From Patescibacteria group bacterium (GTDB lineage Bacteria; Patescibacteriota; Minisyncoccia; Moranbacterales; UBA2206), in assembly GCA_022709735.1 (NCBI GenBank), contig JAKLIG010000001.1, positions 84,135-128,585 on the forward strand: a stretch of 44,451 nucleotides of DNA, in the 5' to 3' direction. The position numbers were made by a program, and so were the translations under genes. The notes under the pieces are model-generated. The model was given only the letters and a program-made list of their open reading frames with translations, was not told where the DNA came from and made no database searches. Of the stretch, positions 1 through 8,480 are shown piece by piece. Each line of letters starts with the position of its first letter. The stretch's first letter is position 1.

Positions 1-344
1 TTTCCCAGCCAATTAACATTGCCGTGCTCGGCTAATTTAGCGAGAGCCAAGTTAGCCTTGTTAAGTGATGCTTCGAAACTTTCAATTGCTCCGCGCTTGG
101 TTTTGGAAAAATATTCTTTTTTTATAACGGACACAAGGTAGTTTACGATATAGGAAGAGTCGGCTGATTTGTCGGTTATCTCCAAGATTCCAGCGAGCGT
201 TCCTAAATTTTCTTGAGAGACATTTTCCGGCGCCTCAACAAAAATTTCCATTAAGTTTCTCTCGCTATTTTTTCGGCAAACCAAAACATCCTCAAAAGAG
301 GCTTCCACGGTTGAAATTTTTTTGTCGAATTTTCGTTTAGCCAT
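1..344 (-). CDS. Conserved hypothetical protein, N-terminal part (runs off left edge)
   Basis: An open frame reads leftward from an ATG at 344 to the window edge without a stop, giving about 114 residues that begin MAKRKFDKKISTVEASF and include the segments LVCRKNSERNLMEIFVEAPE and SSYIVNYLVSVIKKEY. The N-terminus is basic and there is no signal peptide or membrane segment in the visible part. I do not recognise a characterised family; the even composition and a plausible promoter at 363-391 support a real gene. It is transcribed divergently from tRNA-Glu and groESL. The C-terminal part lies outside the window, so the function cannot be judged. Confidence 0.7.
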   Translation of the reverse strand, partial: MAKRKFDKKISTVEASFEDVLVCRKNSERNLMEIFVEAPENVSQENLGTLAGILEITDKSADSSYIVNYLVSVIKKEYFSKTKRGAIESFEASLNKANLALAKLAEHGNVNWLG

Positions 345-362
345 ATCGGCTTATCTTATATA

Positions 363-391
363 ATTATAGCAAAAAAATGAAAAATAGTAAA
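363..391 (-). promoter_or_regulatory. Promoter of the partial left-edge gene
   Basis: On the minus strand a TTTACT box (386-391) lies 17 bases from a perfect TATAAT (363-368), about 18 bases upstream of the ATG at 344. The -35 is weak; the -10 is consensus. Confidence 0.45.
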
Positions 392-413
392 AAATAAATT
401 TTTCACCAATGTC

Positions 414-442
414 TTGATAATTTATCCCTTTATTGCTAGATT
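414..442 (+). promoter_or_regulatory. Promoter of tRNA-Glu
   Basis: TTGATA (414-419) and TAGATT (437-442) are separated by 17 bases. The predicted start is about 20 bases before the tRNA. No terminator separates the tRNA from groES, so this promoter may also serve groES-groEL. Confidence 0.55.
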
Positions 443-469
443 ATAAAAGATGCCGATTGTTTATTTTAC

Positions 470-545
470 GCCGCGTTCGTCTAGCCCGGTCTAGGACGCC
501 AGGTTCTCATCCTGGAAATCATGGGTTCGAATCCCATACGCGGTA
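470..545 (+). tRNA. tRNA-Glu (anticodon CTC)
   Basis: A full cloverleaf can be drawn. The 7-bp acceptor stem pairs GCCGCGT with ACGCGGT (first pair G-U). The D arm carries the TTCGTCTAG start typical of tRNA-Glu. The anticodon stem CCAGG/CCTGG encloses loop TTCTCAT, which gives anticodon CTC. The T arm is ATGGG-TTCGAAT-CCCAT. The discriminator base is A at 545 and the 3' CCA is not encoded. It lies 34 bases before groES. Confidence 0.95.
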
Positions 546-579
546 CTATTTTTTAGTTAATTATTAATTTTTCAAAAAT

Positions 580-870
580 ATGAAATTAAAACCGTTAGGC
601 GACAATGTGGTCGTGAAACCTTGGAGCGTTGAAGAAACTACCGCTTCGGGAATTGTTTTGCCGGATACCGCCGACAAAGAAAAGCCGGAAAAAGGCGAAG
701 TGCTGGCAGTTGGCCCGGGAAAAATTATGGAAAATGGACAATTGAAATCAATGAATGTGAAAGTTGGGGACATTGTGATGTTCAAAAAATATTCTCCGGA
801 TGAAATCGAAATAGACAAAGAAAAATATCTTCTGATTAGCGAAGGGGATATTTTAGGAATATTAGAATAA
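580..870 (+). CDS. groES: Co-chaperonin GroES (Cpn10)
   Basis: This 96-residue protein has the usual Cpn10 length and fold signature: it starts MKLKPLGDNVVVKP, has the mobile-loop region around residues 18-35 (ETTASGIVLPDTADKEKPEKG), and ends with the conserved KYLLISEGDILGIL. GroES forms the heptameric lid of the GroEL folding chamber in the cytoplasm. It sits 20 bases before groEL in the standard order and is clearly co-transcribed with it. No Shine-Dalgarno sequence precedes the ATG; the upstream region is AT-rich and short, as for most core genes here. No CIRCE heat-shock operator was seen between the tRNA and the gene. Confidence 0.97.
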   Translation: MKLKPLGDNVVVKPWSVEETTASGIVLPDTADKEKPEKGEVLAVGPGKIMENGQLKSMNVKVGDIVMFKKYSPDEIEIDKEKYLLISEGDILGILE

Positions 871-878
871 CAAATTAA

Positions 879-2534
<1,656 letters not shown>

Positions 2535-2559
2535 AATTAAAGCTTACTAAAAATAGAAT

Positions 2560-2595
2560 CGGGCATTGTCATTTATGACTTTGCCCGGTTTTTTT
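2560..2595 (+). terminator. Intrinsic terminator of groESL
   Basis: The hairpin CGGGCA (2560-2565) / TGCCCG (2582-2587) is followed by seven T residues, 25 bases after the groEL stop. Confidence 0.85.
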
Positions 2596-2615
2596 GTGTG
2601 GAAGGAATAATATTT

Positions 2616-2768
2616 TCATTCTTCTCCCTCTCCACTTTTTTCCCAGATTTCTTTCTGGGGAGGTTTTTTGGGATCCTTAAATGCATCAAATATTATACAT
2701 AAAGGGCCCATTATACAAAATACTATACATCCAACTCCCCAATCTGTAACTAATCTAATTTTTTGCAT
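2616..2768 (-). CDS. Small single-span membrane protein, unknown function
   Basis: A 50-residue reading frame starts at an ATG (2768) eight bases after a near-perfect Shine-Dalgarno sequence AAGGAGGTGA, the strongest in the window, and stops with TGA at 2616. The protein begins MQKIRLVTDWGVGCIVFCIM. It has one hydrophobic helix (about residues 10-29, with Cys 14, 18 and 24), then a charged Pro-Lys-Glu tail (about residues 31-50) ending EGEE. It has its own consensus promoter at 2880-2908 and a leader with a terminator hairpin, so a real, regulated gene is likely. No family is recognised. It points against the flanking genes and fills most of the gap between groEL and the prenyl synthase. Confidence 0.72.
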   Translation of the reverse strand: MQKIRLVTDWGVGCIVFCIMGPLCIIFDAFKDPKKPPQKEIWEKSGEGEE

Positions 2769-2810
2769 AGTTCACCTCCTTGGTCTATGCATTTAAATTA
2801 AAGTGCAAAT

Positions 2811-2840
2811 AAAAAATCCCAAACCTAAATTAGTTCGGGA
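2811..2840 (-). terminator. Terminator-like hairpin inside the leader of the small membrane protein
   Basis: On the minus strand TCCCGAAC (2840-2833), an 8-base loop, GTTTGGGA (2824-2817) and six T residues (2816-2811) form an intrinsic terminator. It lies between the promoter at 2880-2908 and the small ORF starting at 2768, so it looks like an attenuator rather than a gene end. Confidence 0.65.
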
Positions 2841-2872
2841 CCCCTTTCGAAAATATTTATTTTTATTTCCAT
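2825..2872 (-). CDS. Candidate 15-codon leader peptide
   Basis: A short frame, MEIKINIFERGPELI followed by TAG, begins at 2872, one base after the predicted transcript start (2873). Its last codons form the 5' arm of the terminator hairpin and its stop codon lies in the hairpin loop. It would be translated from a leaderless end. There is no independent evidence of translation. Confidence 0.35.
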   Translation of the reverse strand: MEIKINIFERGPELI

Positions 2873-2879
2873 CACCTTT

Positions 2880-2908
2880 ATTATACCAAAATCATGGTTT
2901 TGTTGCAA
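2880..2908 (-). promoter_or_regulatory. Consensus promoter of the small membrane protein
   Basis: TTGCAA (2908-2903), a 17-base spacer and a perfect TATAAT (2885-2880) are on the minus strand. The predicted start is about 2873, which leaves a 105-base leader before the ATG at 2768. Confidence 0.75.
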
Positions 2909-2978
2909 ATAGCGCAAAGTTGCTTAATAGCTATTTTTTTGCTAGGCTTATTCTAGATATTTAAGCAAAAAAATTTCT

Positions 2979-4049
2979 ATGGATGCGATTGAAATGCTCA
3001 AAAATTACAAAAAAAGAGTCGAGCCATATCTTTGCGATTATTTTAACCGAAAGATAAAAGAAGCGAAAAAACTTGATTCGCTGGCTGTGCAGGCGGTTAA
3101 AATGATTGCTGATTTTACCATGGCTGGAGGAAAAAGAATTCGACCGGCCTTGGTGTATTATGGCTATCTGGCGAGTGGCGGAAAAGACGGCAAGGAAATA
3201 ATTGAAGCTTCAATGGGAATCGAGCTAATTCACAGTTTTCTTCTTATTCATGACGATATAATTGATCGGGATAAATTACGCCACGGCGTTATGACAGTTC
3301 ATGAAAAATACAGAAAAATCGGAGAGCGAATATCGCCAAAAAAAGATAACGCGCATTTTGGAAATTCAATGGCGATTGTCGCTGGCGATCTGGCTTATTC
3401 AATGGCTAATGAAATAATTTTCAATGCTAAATTTCCACCGGAAATAATTATTAAAGCGCTGGATAAATTGCAAGATATTGTTTATGCGACTATTCCGGGA
3501 GAAATGCTGGATGTGGTGATGGAAAATCGAGGGCGAACGACAGAAAAAGAAATTCTTCGAATGTTTGAAGGAAAAACTTCTCGCTATACTTTTGAAGGTC
3601 CGCTTCATTTTGGCAGTATTCTTAGCGGGAACAGCGTCGAAATGCTTCCGGCTTTCAGTCGATATTCATTGCCTCTTGGAAAAGCCTTTCAGCTAAGAGA
3701 TGATATTTTGGGAGTTTTTGGCACAGAAAAAAAATTAGGAAAATCAGTTGGCGCGGATGTGACCGAAGGCAAGCAAACACTGCTTCTTATTAAGGCTTTG
3801 GAAAAAAGTAATGCCAGCCAGAAAAAAATAATTCAAAAATGCTTGGGTAAAAAAGATCTCTCAAAAAATGAGTTGGAAGAATTCAGGCAGGTTATTAGAG
3901 AAACCGGATCGCTCGAATATTGCCAGAATTTGTCGGAAAAATTTGTGGCCGAGGCGCTGGAAGCTCTGAAAAAAATTAAATTTAAAAACGAAGAAGCCAA
4001 GAAATTTTTAGAAGGAATTGCGCAGTATATAATCAAAAGGGAGGTTTAA
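2979..4049 (+). CDS. Trans-polyprenyl diphosphate synthase (GGPP/octaprenyl type)
   Basis: This 356-residue cytoplasmic enzyme condenses allylic diphosphates with isopentenyl diphosphate to make trans-polyprenyl chains. Visible motifs are GKRIRP (51-56, substrate Lys/Arg), the first aspartate-rich motif DDIID (92-96) followed by RHG, the GD at 137-138 that fits the usual GDxL motif, and the second aspartate-rich region QLRDDILG near 238-245. The second motif has Gly where many bacterial enzymes have the fifth Asp, a form I associate with archaeal-type GGPP synthases. Product length cannot be read reliably. The next gene is a cis-prenyltransferase, so the two may share the prenyl-lipid pathway, though 182 bases separate them. 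No Shine-Dalgarno is visible. Confidence 0.9.
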   Translation: MDAIEMLKNYKKRVEPYLCDYFNRKIKEAKKLDSLAVQAVKMIADFTMAGGKRIRPALVYYGYLASGGKDGKEIIEASMGIELIHSFLLIHDDIIDRDKLRHGVMTVHEKYRKIGERISPKKDNAHFGNSMAIVAGDLAYSMANEIIFNAKFPPEIIIKALDKLQDIVYATIPGEMLDVVMENRGRTTEKEILRMFEGKTSRYTFEGPLHFGSILSGNSVEMLPAFSRYSLPLGKAFQLRDDILGVFGTEKKLGKSVGADVTEGKQTLLLIKALEKSNASQKKIIQKCLGKKDLSKNELEEFRQVIRETGSLEYCQNLSEKFVAEALEALKKIKFKNEEAKKFLEGIAQYIIKREV

Positions 4050-4054
4050 TTTAA

Positions 4055-4080
4055 TTTGAGACTTGCGTGCTTGTCTCAAA
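4055..4080. repeat. Short hairpin after the prenyl synthase
   Basis: The perfect 8-bp inverted repeat TTTGAGAC (4055-4062) / GTCTCAAA (4073-4080) encloses a 10-base loop. It is not followed by a T-run, so it is more likely a small RNA or DNA palindrome than a terminator. The rest of 4081-4231 is AT-rich, with no recognised element. Confidence 0.45.
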
Positions 4081-4231
4081 ATTACTAAAGCATAATTAGC
4101 AAAAATTAAGTTAATGCTTGCTGGTTTAATTAAGACTAAAGTGTTTAGAAGGAATTGTTATTATTAATTTTTCGGCAAGCGCGCAAGTTTTATCATTGCT
4201 TTTTTTGGTTTTTTAAACTATTATTATTCTT

Positions 4232-4945
4232 ATGGAAAATAATTTTGAAAATATTCCGCTTCATGTAGCGATTATCCCTGACGGCAATCGGCGCTGGGCG
4301 AAAAACAAAGGACTTAATCCCTGGGAGGGGCACGAAGCCGGCGCTAAAAATTTAGAAAAAATTATTCAAACCGCCCTCAAAAAAGGCGTGAAATGTTTGT
4401 CGCTTTGGGGATCTTCCATGGATAATCTTTTGAAACGCCCAATAGCTGAAAAAAAAGCGCTACTTGAGATTTATAAAAAATATTTCAAGAGGCTTCTCGA
4501 GGGAAAAGAAATCCACGAAAACGAAGCTAGAGTCAATGTGATTGGTCGCTGGGAAGAACAATTTCCGGAATCATTGAAAAGCATAATACGAGAAGCAATC
4601 GAAAAAACCAAGCATTATGAAAAAAGAATGCTTAATTTTATGCTGGCGTATAGCGGAACGGACGACATGCTTCAGGCAGTTTATAAAATTAATAATGCTT
4701 TTGGAAAAGATATGGAAATAACGCCGGAAATGTTGAAAGAAAATCTTATGACGGCTGAACTTCCGCCAGTGGATTTTATGATTCGAACCGGCGGAGAACC
4801 GCATAATTCAAACGGATTTCTGATGTGGGACAGCGCTGACGCTCAATTGTATTTTTCTTTGGAAAATTTTCCGGATTTTGGCGAAGAAAAATTTGAAGAA
4901 GCGCTTCTAGAATATGCCCAGAGAAAAAGAAGATTTGGAGAGTAA
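4232..4945 (+). CDS. uppS: Cis-prenyltransferase, undecaprenyl diphosphate synthase family
   Basis: The 237-residue protein has the UppS fold signature: IPDGNRRWA near residues 15-23 (with the Mg-binding Asp 17), a C-terminal IRTGGE segment, and PDFGEEKFEEAL...RRFG at the end. The family makes the C55 lipid carrier used for wall polymers. Several conserved positions differ. The usual STENW segment reads GSSMDN, the Arg of the GExRxSNF motif is His (GEPHNSNGF), and the Glu of the usual AELYF motif, a Mg ligand in the E. coli enzyme, is Gln (AQLYF). It is therefore a divergent member and its chain length or activity may differ. It lies downstream of the trans-prenyl synthase. Confidence 0.85.
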   Translation: MENNFENIPLHVAIIPDGNRRWAKNKGLNPWEGHEAGAKNLEKIIQTALKKGVKCLSLWGSSMDNLLKRPIAEKKALLEIYKKYFKRLLEGKEIHENEARVNVIGRWEEQFPESLKSIIREAIEKTKHYEKRMLNFMLAYSGTDDMLQAVYKINNAFGKDMEITPEMLKENLMTAELPPVDFMIRTGGEPHNSNGFLMWDSADAQLYFSLENFPDFGEEKFEEALLEYAQRKRRFGE

Positions 4946-5068
4946 ATCATTTTAACATGTTAGCATTTTAACATTTTGGCAAAGATTAATTTAATTATTT
5001 TAATTTAAATATATTTGAATGTATTGGCATGTTTAAATGTTAATATGTTTAAATGTTAGTATGATTTT
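4945..5068. repeat. AT-rich intergenic palindrome (AACATTTAAACAT word family)
   Basis: The left arm (about 4945-4980) and the reverse complement of the right arm (about 5018-5068) both read as AATCAT followed by reiterated TTAACAT/TTTAACAT words. The element fills the whole gap between uppS and trxA and touches both genes. Confidence 0.65.
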
Positions 5069-5383
5069 ATGGAAATCATATTTACTGATCAAAATTTCGA
5101 AGCAGAAGTTATAAAAAGCGCCGTGCCGGTGTTGGTTGATTTTTGGGCGCCGTGGTGCGGGCCATGCCAAATGATGGGGCCGATAATCGAAGAACTGGCT
5201 AAGGAAATGGGAGATAAATTCAAAATCGGGAAATTAAATGTTGATGAGAATTCAAAAGTTGCGCAGGATTTTTCTATTATGTCCATTCCAAACATTATGA
5301 TTTTTAAGAATGGAAAAATGGTGAAGCAATTTGTCGGAGTGCAATCGAAGGAAGCGTTGAAGGAAGAGTTGGAAAAAATGTAA
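5069..5383 (+). CDS. trxA: Thioredoxin
   Basis: This 104-residue protein is a complete thioredoxin domain with the redox centre WCGPC (Cys 30 and Cys 33), the preceding DFWAPW segment, and the cis-proline motif SIMSIPNIMIFKNG in the second half. It reduces cytoplasmic protein disulfides and is itself reduced by thioredoxin reductase, encoded next (trxB, 98 bases downstream beyond a repeat element). No signal peptide is present, so it acts in the cytoplasm. Length and motifs are standard. Confidence 0.97.
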   Translation: MEIIFTDQNFEAEVIKSAVPVLVDFWAPWCGPCQMMGPIIEELAKEMGDKFKIGKLNVDENSKVAQDFSIMSIPNIMIFKNGKMVKQFVGVQSKEALKEELEKM

Positions 5384-5399
5384 AAAATTATAAATATTT

Positions 5400-5470
5400 T
5401 GTCATGCTGAATTTATTTCAGCATCTCTCAATGGTATATTTTTAGATCCTGAAACAAGTTCAGGATGACA
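5400..5470. repeat. HPELVSGS-type palindromic repeat, copy 1
   Basis: Two hairpins in tandem: TGCTGAATTTATTTCAGCA and ATCCTGAAACAAGTTCAGGAT, bounded by TGTCA and TGACA ends. The same bipartite element recurs at 10226-10291 and, inverted, at 11503-11578. This widespread repeat is the source of spurious CHPELVSGS peptides in annotations. Confidence 0.85.
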
Positions 5471-5481
5471 GTTTATGTAAT

Positions 5482-6411
5482 ATGGGAAATAATAAACTTT
5501 ATGACCTTATCATTATCGGCGCTGGGCCAGCGGGACTTTCCGCCTCTATTTATGCGTCCCGTTATAAACTGGATCATCTTATTTTTGGCGTGGAGCAGGG
5601 CGGGCAGATGAATGAAATTTATGATATTGAAAACTGGCCGGGAAGCACAAAAATTTCTGGGGCTGACTTAATTCAAAAATTTGTTGAACATGTGGAAAAT
5701 TTTGGAGTAAAAATAAATCGAGAATCAATCGCGGGAATTGCCAAAAAAGAAGATGGAACTTTTGAAATAAAGAGCGCCAAAAATATTTACAAAACGCGCG
5801 CATTGATTTTGGCGATGGGCGCTAAGGCCCGAAAAGCTAATATTCCAGGTGAAAAAGAATTTACCGGACGAGGCGTTTCCTATTGCGCTACATGTGACGC
5901 GATGTTTTTTCGGGAAAAAACAGTTTGCGTTGTTGGCTCGGGAAATAGTGCGGCAGTGGTGGCCTTGGAGCTAACTGATTTTGCTAAAAAAATATATCTT
6001 ATAACAAAAGAAGAAAAAATGTCAGTCGAGCCGGCTTGGCTCGAAAAAATTTCAGTCAATTCCAAAATAGAACTGATCAAAGGAACAGGAGTGATTGAAA
6101 TAAAAGGTGAAAACAAAGTGGAAAAAGTAGTTTTGGATAAAGTTTATAAGGACAAAAATAATTTGGAAGTGGACGGAGTTTTTATTGAAGTTGGAACTGA
6201 ACCGGGAGTGGAACTCGCGCAAAAAATCGGAGTCGCGACAGATGAACAAAATTATATAAGAGTGAAAGAAGATATGAGCACCAATGTTTCTGGAGTTTTT
6301 GCTTCTGGCGACATTACCACCGGATCAAGCAAATTCCGCCAGGTTCTCACCGCTTGCGCCGAAGGATCTATCGCAGCCAACAGCGCGTATAAGATGCTGA
6401 AATTAAAATGA
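5482..6411 (+). CDS. trxB: Thioredoxin reductase
   Basis: The 309-residue flavoprotein transfers electrons from NAD(P)H to thioredoxin. It shows the FAD-binding GAGPAGL (13-19), the redox-active disulfide CATC (135-138), the NAD(P)-binding GSGNSA (152-157), and the second FAD motif near the C-terminus (SGVFASGDITTG). Length and domain order match low-molecular-weight bacterial TrxB. It follows trxA and so supplies its reductant. The gene ends in TGA, which argues against recoding of TGA in this genome. An inverted-repeat element with a nuclease gene begins right after the stop. Confidence 0.97.
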   Translation: MGNNKLYDLIIIGAGPAGLSASIYASRYKLDHLIFGVEQGGQMNEIYDIENWPGSTKISGADLIQKFVEHVENFGVKINRESIAGIAKKEDGTFEIKSAKNIYKTRALILAMGAKARKANIPGEKEFTGRGVSYCATCDAMFFREKTVCVVGSGNSAAVVALELTDFAKKIYLITKEEKMSVEPAWLEKISVNSKIELIKGTGVIEIKGENKVEKVVLDKVYKDKNNLEVDGVFIEVGTEPGVELAQKIGVATDEQNYIRVKEDMSTNVSGVFASGDITTGSSKFRQVLTACAEGSIAANSAYKMLKLK

Positions 6412-6456
6412 GAGCGATTCGAATGTTTCGAATATGCATTCGAATGTATCGAATGT
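6412..6456. repeat. Left inverted-repeat arm of the GxxExxY element
   Basis: The arm starts GAGCGATTCGAATGTTTCGAA and repeats the CGAATG word. Its reverse partner is at 6857-6900 with about three-quarters identity by eye; a closely related arm pair without a gene lies at 18215-18300. Confidence 0.75.
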
Positions 6457-6466
6457 AAAAAATAAA

Positions 6467-6886
6467 ATGGTTTTAGTAAAAAACAAAAATATATATTATC
6501 CAGAATTATCTTATGAAATTACGGGTTTATTATTTAAAACACATAATGAATTAGGGAGGTTTAAAACGGAAAGGCAATATGGTGATTTTTTTGAAGAATT
6601 ACTTAAGAGTAATAGATACAACTATTGCAGAGAAATTAATTTAAAAAATATTTTTAAAGATTGTATTGATGGAAATATACCTGATTTTGTTCTAGAAAAT
6701 AAAATAATAATTGATTTTAAAGCAAAAAAATTTATTACTAAGGAAGATTATTTTCAGATGGTTCGTTATTTAGATGTTGCAGATCTGCCTCTAGGAATAA
6801 TAGTTAATTTTCGACATACTTATTTAAAGCCTAAAAGAATTTTAAATAAAAAATTTCATTCGAATAATTCGAGTGTTCATTCGTAA
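6467..6886 (+). CDS. GxxExxY protein, PD-(D/E)XK nuclease superfamily
   Basis: The start is taken at ATG 6467 (139 residues). An in-frame ATG at 6434 lies inside the repeat arm and would add a repeat-encoded N-terminus. The family signature is visible: YYPELSYEITG at 10-20, THNELGRFKTERQY at 25-38 (the eponymous Glu 35 and Tyr 38), then PDFVL (Asp 73) and IIDFKAK (Asp 83, Lys 85), which fit a PD-(D/E)XK core, and LPLGIIVNF at 107-115. The family's function is not settled; it is often linked to insertion sequences in rRNA and other loci. The last codons (HSNNSSVHS) are read from the right repeat arm. Codon use is more AT-rich than in its neighbours, which fits a mobile gene. Confidence 0.85.
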   Translation: MVLVKNKNIYYPELSYEITGLLFKTHNELGRFKTERQYGDFFEELLKSNRYNYCREINLKNIFKDCIDGNIPDFVLENKIIIDFKAKKFITKEDYFQMVRYLDVADLPLGIIVNFRHTYLKPKRILNKKFHSNNSSVHS

Positions 6887-6900
6887 ATTCGAGTCGCTTT
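6857..6900. repeat. Right inverted-repeat arm of the GxxExxY element
   Basis: The arm reads CATTCGAATAATTCGAGTG and ends GAGTCGCTTTAAT. It is almost identical to the right half of the gene-less element at 18258-18300 (a few mismatches), and it overlaps the nuclease stop codon. Confidence 0.8.
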
Positions 6901-6903
6901 AAT

Positions 6904-8028
6904 ATGAACTCCATAGAATTATCTAAAAAATTTGGCGGGAAAATAGAAATAAGAAGCAAGGTTAAATTAACGAAAAAAACTTTGCCGATTTTGTATACTC
7001 CCGGAGTGGCGGAAGTTTCGCGCGCGATTGCCAAAGACAAAAAACTTTCGAAAATTTATACTATCAGAAAAAATACTATTGCGGTAATCTCTGACGGTAG
7101 TGCGGTTTTAGGTTTGGGCAACATCGGACCGGAAGCAGCTCTGCCTGTGATGGAAGGGAAAGCCTTGCTACTTAAAGAATTGGGCGGAGTGGATGCTATT
7201 CCAATTGTTCTCAATACGCAAGATACAGAGGAAATTATAAAGACAATAAAAAATCTTTCGCCAACTTTTGGCGGAATAAATTTGGAAGATATTTGCGCCC
7301 CAAGATGTTTTGAAATTGAAGAAAGACTAAAAAAAGAATTAGACATTCCGGTTTTTCACGATGACCAGCATGGCACAGCCATTGTAGTTTTGGCGGGGCT
7401 GATCAATGCTTTGAAAGTTGTCGGAAAAAATATTTCAAAAATAAAAATTGTAATCAGTGGATCAGGTGCAGCGGGTATTGCGATTGCTAAACTTCTTATA
7501 AAATACGGCGCAAAAAATATTATCATGATTGATCGAGTTGGCATAATTTACAAAGAAAGAGACGGAGGACTTAATGATTCAAAAAAGGAAATTGCCAAAA
7601 TAACTAATCCAGAAAATGTGCGCGGAAATATCCGCGATGCCTTGACCGAAGCGGATGTCTTTATCGGCGTATCTGCTCCAAATATTTTGACAGAAGAGGA
7701 TATTTCAAAAATGAATAAAAAGGCGATTGTTTTTGCAATGGCCAATCCTGTTCCGGAAATTACGCCAGAAAGAGCCGCCTCCGGTGGAGCGTATATTATT
7801 GCGACTGGTCGCTCCGATTTTCCCAATCAGCTCAATAATGTTCTGGCTTTTCCGGGAATTTTTCGGGGAGCTTTGGATAATAATGTAAAAAAAATAACGG
7901 ACGAACACAAAATAAAAGTAGCTCGCGCAATTGCCAGTTTGATAAAAACTCCGAAAAGTGGTAAAATAATACCAGAAGCGCTGGACAAAAGAGTCGCGAA
8001 AAAAGTAGCCAGTGTTTTTAAAAAATAA
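6904..8028 (+). CDS. Malic enzyme (malate dehydrogenase, decarboxylating)
   Basis: The 374-residue short bacterial form of malic enzyme converts malate to pyruvate and CO2 with reduction of NAD(P). Motifs seen: LYTPGVAEVSRAI, VISDGSAVLGLGNIG, the metal and substrate segment FHDDQHGTAIV, the dinucleotide-binding ISGSGAAGIAIAKLL, and the C-terminal ATGRSDFPNQLNN. No C-terminal phosphotransacetylase domain is present. In a small, probably fermentative genome it could supply pyruvate or NAD(P)H; this is inference. YjbQ follows after 4 bases, then pcm and mltG with tight spacing, suggesting one transcript. Cofactor choice (NAD or NADP) cannot be read with confidence. Confidence 0.93.
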   Translation: MNSIELSKKFGGKIEIRSKVKLTKKTLPILYTPGVAEVSRAIAKDKKLSKIYTIRKNTIAVISDGSAVLGLGNIGPEAALPVMEGKALLLKELGGVDAIPIVLNTQDTEEIIKTIKNLSPTFGGINLEDICAPRCFEIEERLKKELDIPVFHDDQHGTAIVVLAGLINALKVVGKNISKIKIVISGSGAAGIAIAKLLIKYGAKNIIMIDRVGIIYKERDGGLNDSKKEIAKITNPENVRGNIRDALTEADVFIGVSAPNILTEEDISKMNKKAIVFAMANPVPEITPERAASGGAYIIATGRSDFPNQLNNVLAFPGIFRGALDNNVKKITDEHKIKVARAIASLIKTPKSGKIIPEALDKRVAKKVASVFKK

Positions 8029-8032
8029 ATTT

Positions 8033-8473
8033 ATGAAAACATACAAACAAAAAATTAATCTCGAAACTACAACGCAAATTGAATTTATTGATATAACGCA
8101 TCAAGTGGAAGAAATTATTGAGAAATCAGGAATTCGGGAAGGACAAGTTTTGGTTTTTTCCCAGCACACCACTTCTGGCATCGTGATCAATCATAACGAA
8201 TCAATGCTTATTCAAGATTTTATGCGAACGCTTTATCGGTTGGTTCCGGTATCTGATCGCTATTCGCACGATCTTTTTGAACTAAATCGCGCAACTACTT
8301 CTGATGGGCGCTCCAATGGCCATTCACATTGCAAAGCAATTCTTCTCGGCGCGAGTCAAACGGTGCCGATTGAAAAAGGCAAGATGGATCTTTCGGAAAA
8401 ACAAAGCATTTTTTTCGTAGAAATGGACGGCGCCAGAAAAAGAGATTATATTGTCCAGGTGATAGGGGTATAA
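8033..8473 (+). CDS. yjbQ: YjbQ/UPF0047 family protein
   Basis: The start is ATG 8033, just after the malic enzyme stop; an upstream in-frame codon would overlap that gene. The 146-residue product carries the UPF0047 signatures: FSQHTTSGIVINHNES near residues 42-57, NGHSHCKAILLGASQTVPI near 96-114, and a C-terminal FFVEMDGARKRDY. Members form trimers with clustered His residues; a thiamine-phosphate-synthase-like activity has been reported for some, but the cellular role is unsettled. It overlaps no neighbour and is probably co-transcribed with the malic enzyme and pcm. Confidence 0.9.
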   Translation: MKTYKQKINLETTTQIEFIDITHQVEEIIEKSGIREGQVLVFSQHTTSGIVINHNESMLIQDFMRTLYRLVPVSDRYSHDLFELNRATTSDGRSNGHSHCKAILLGASQTVPIEKGKMDLSEKQSIFFVEMDGARKRDYIVQVIGV

Positions 8474-8480
8474 CTTTTGC

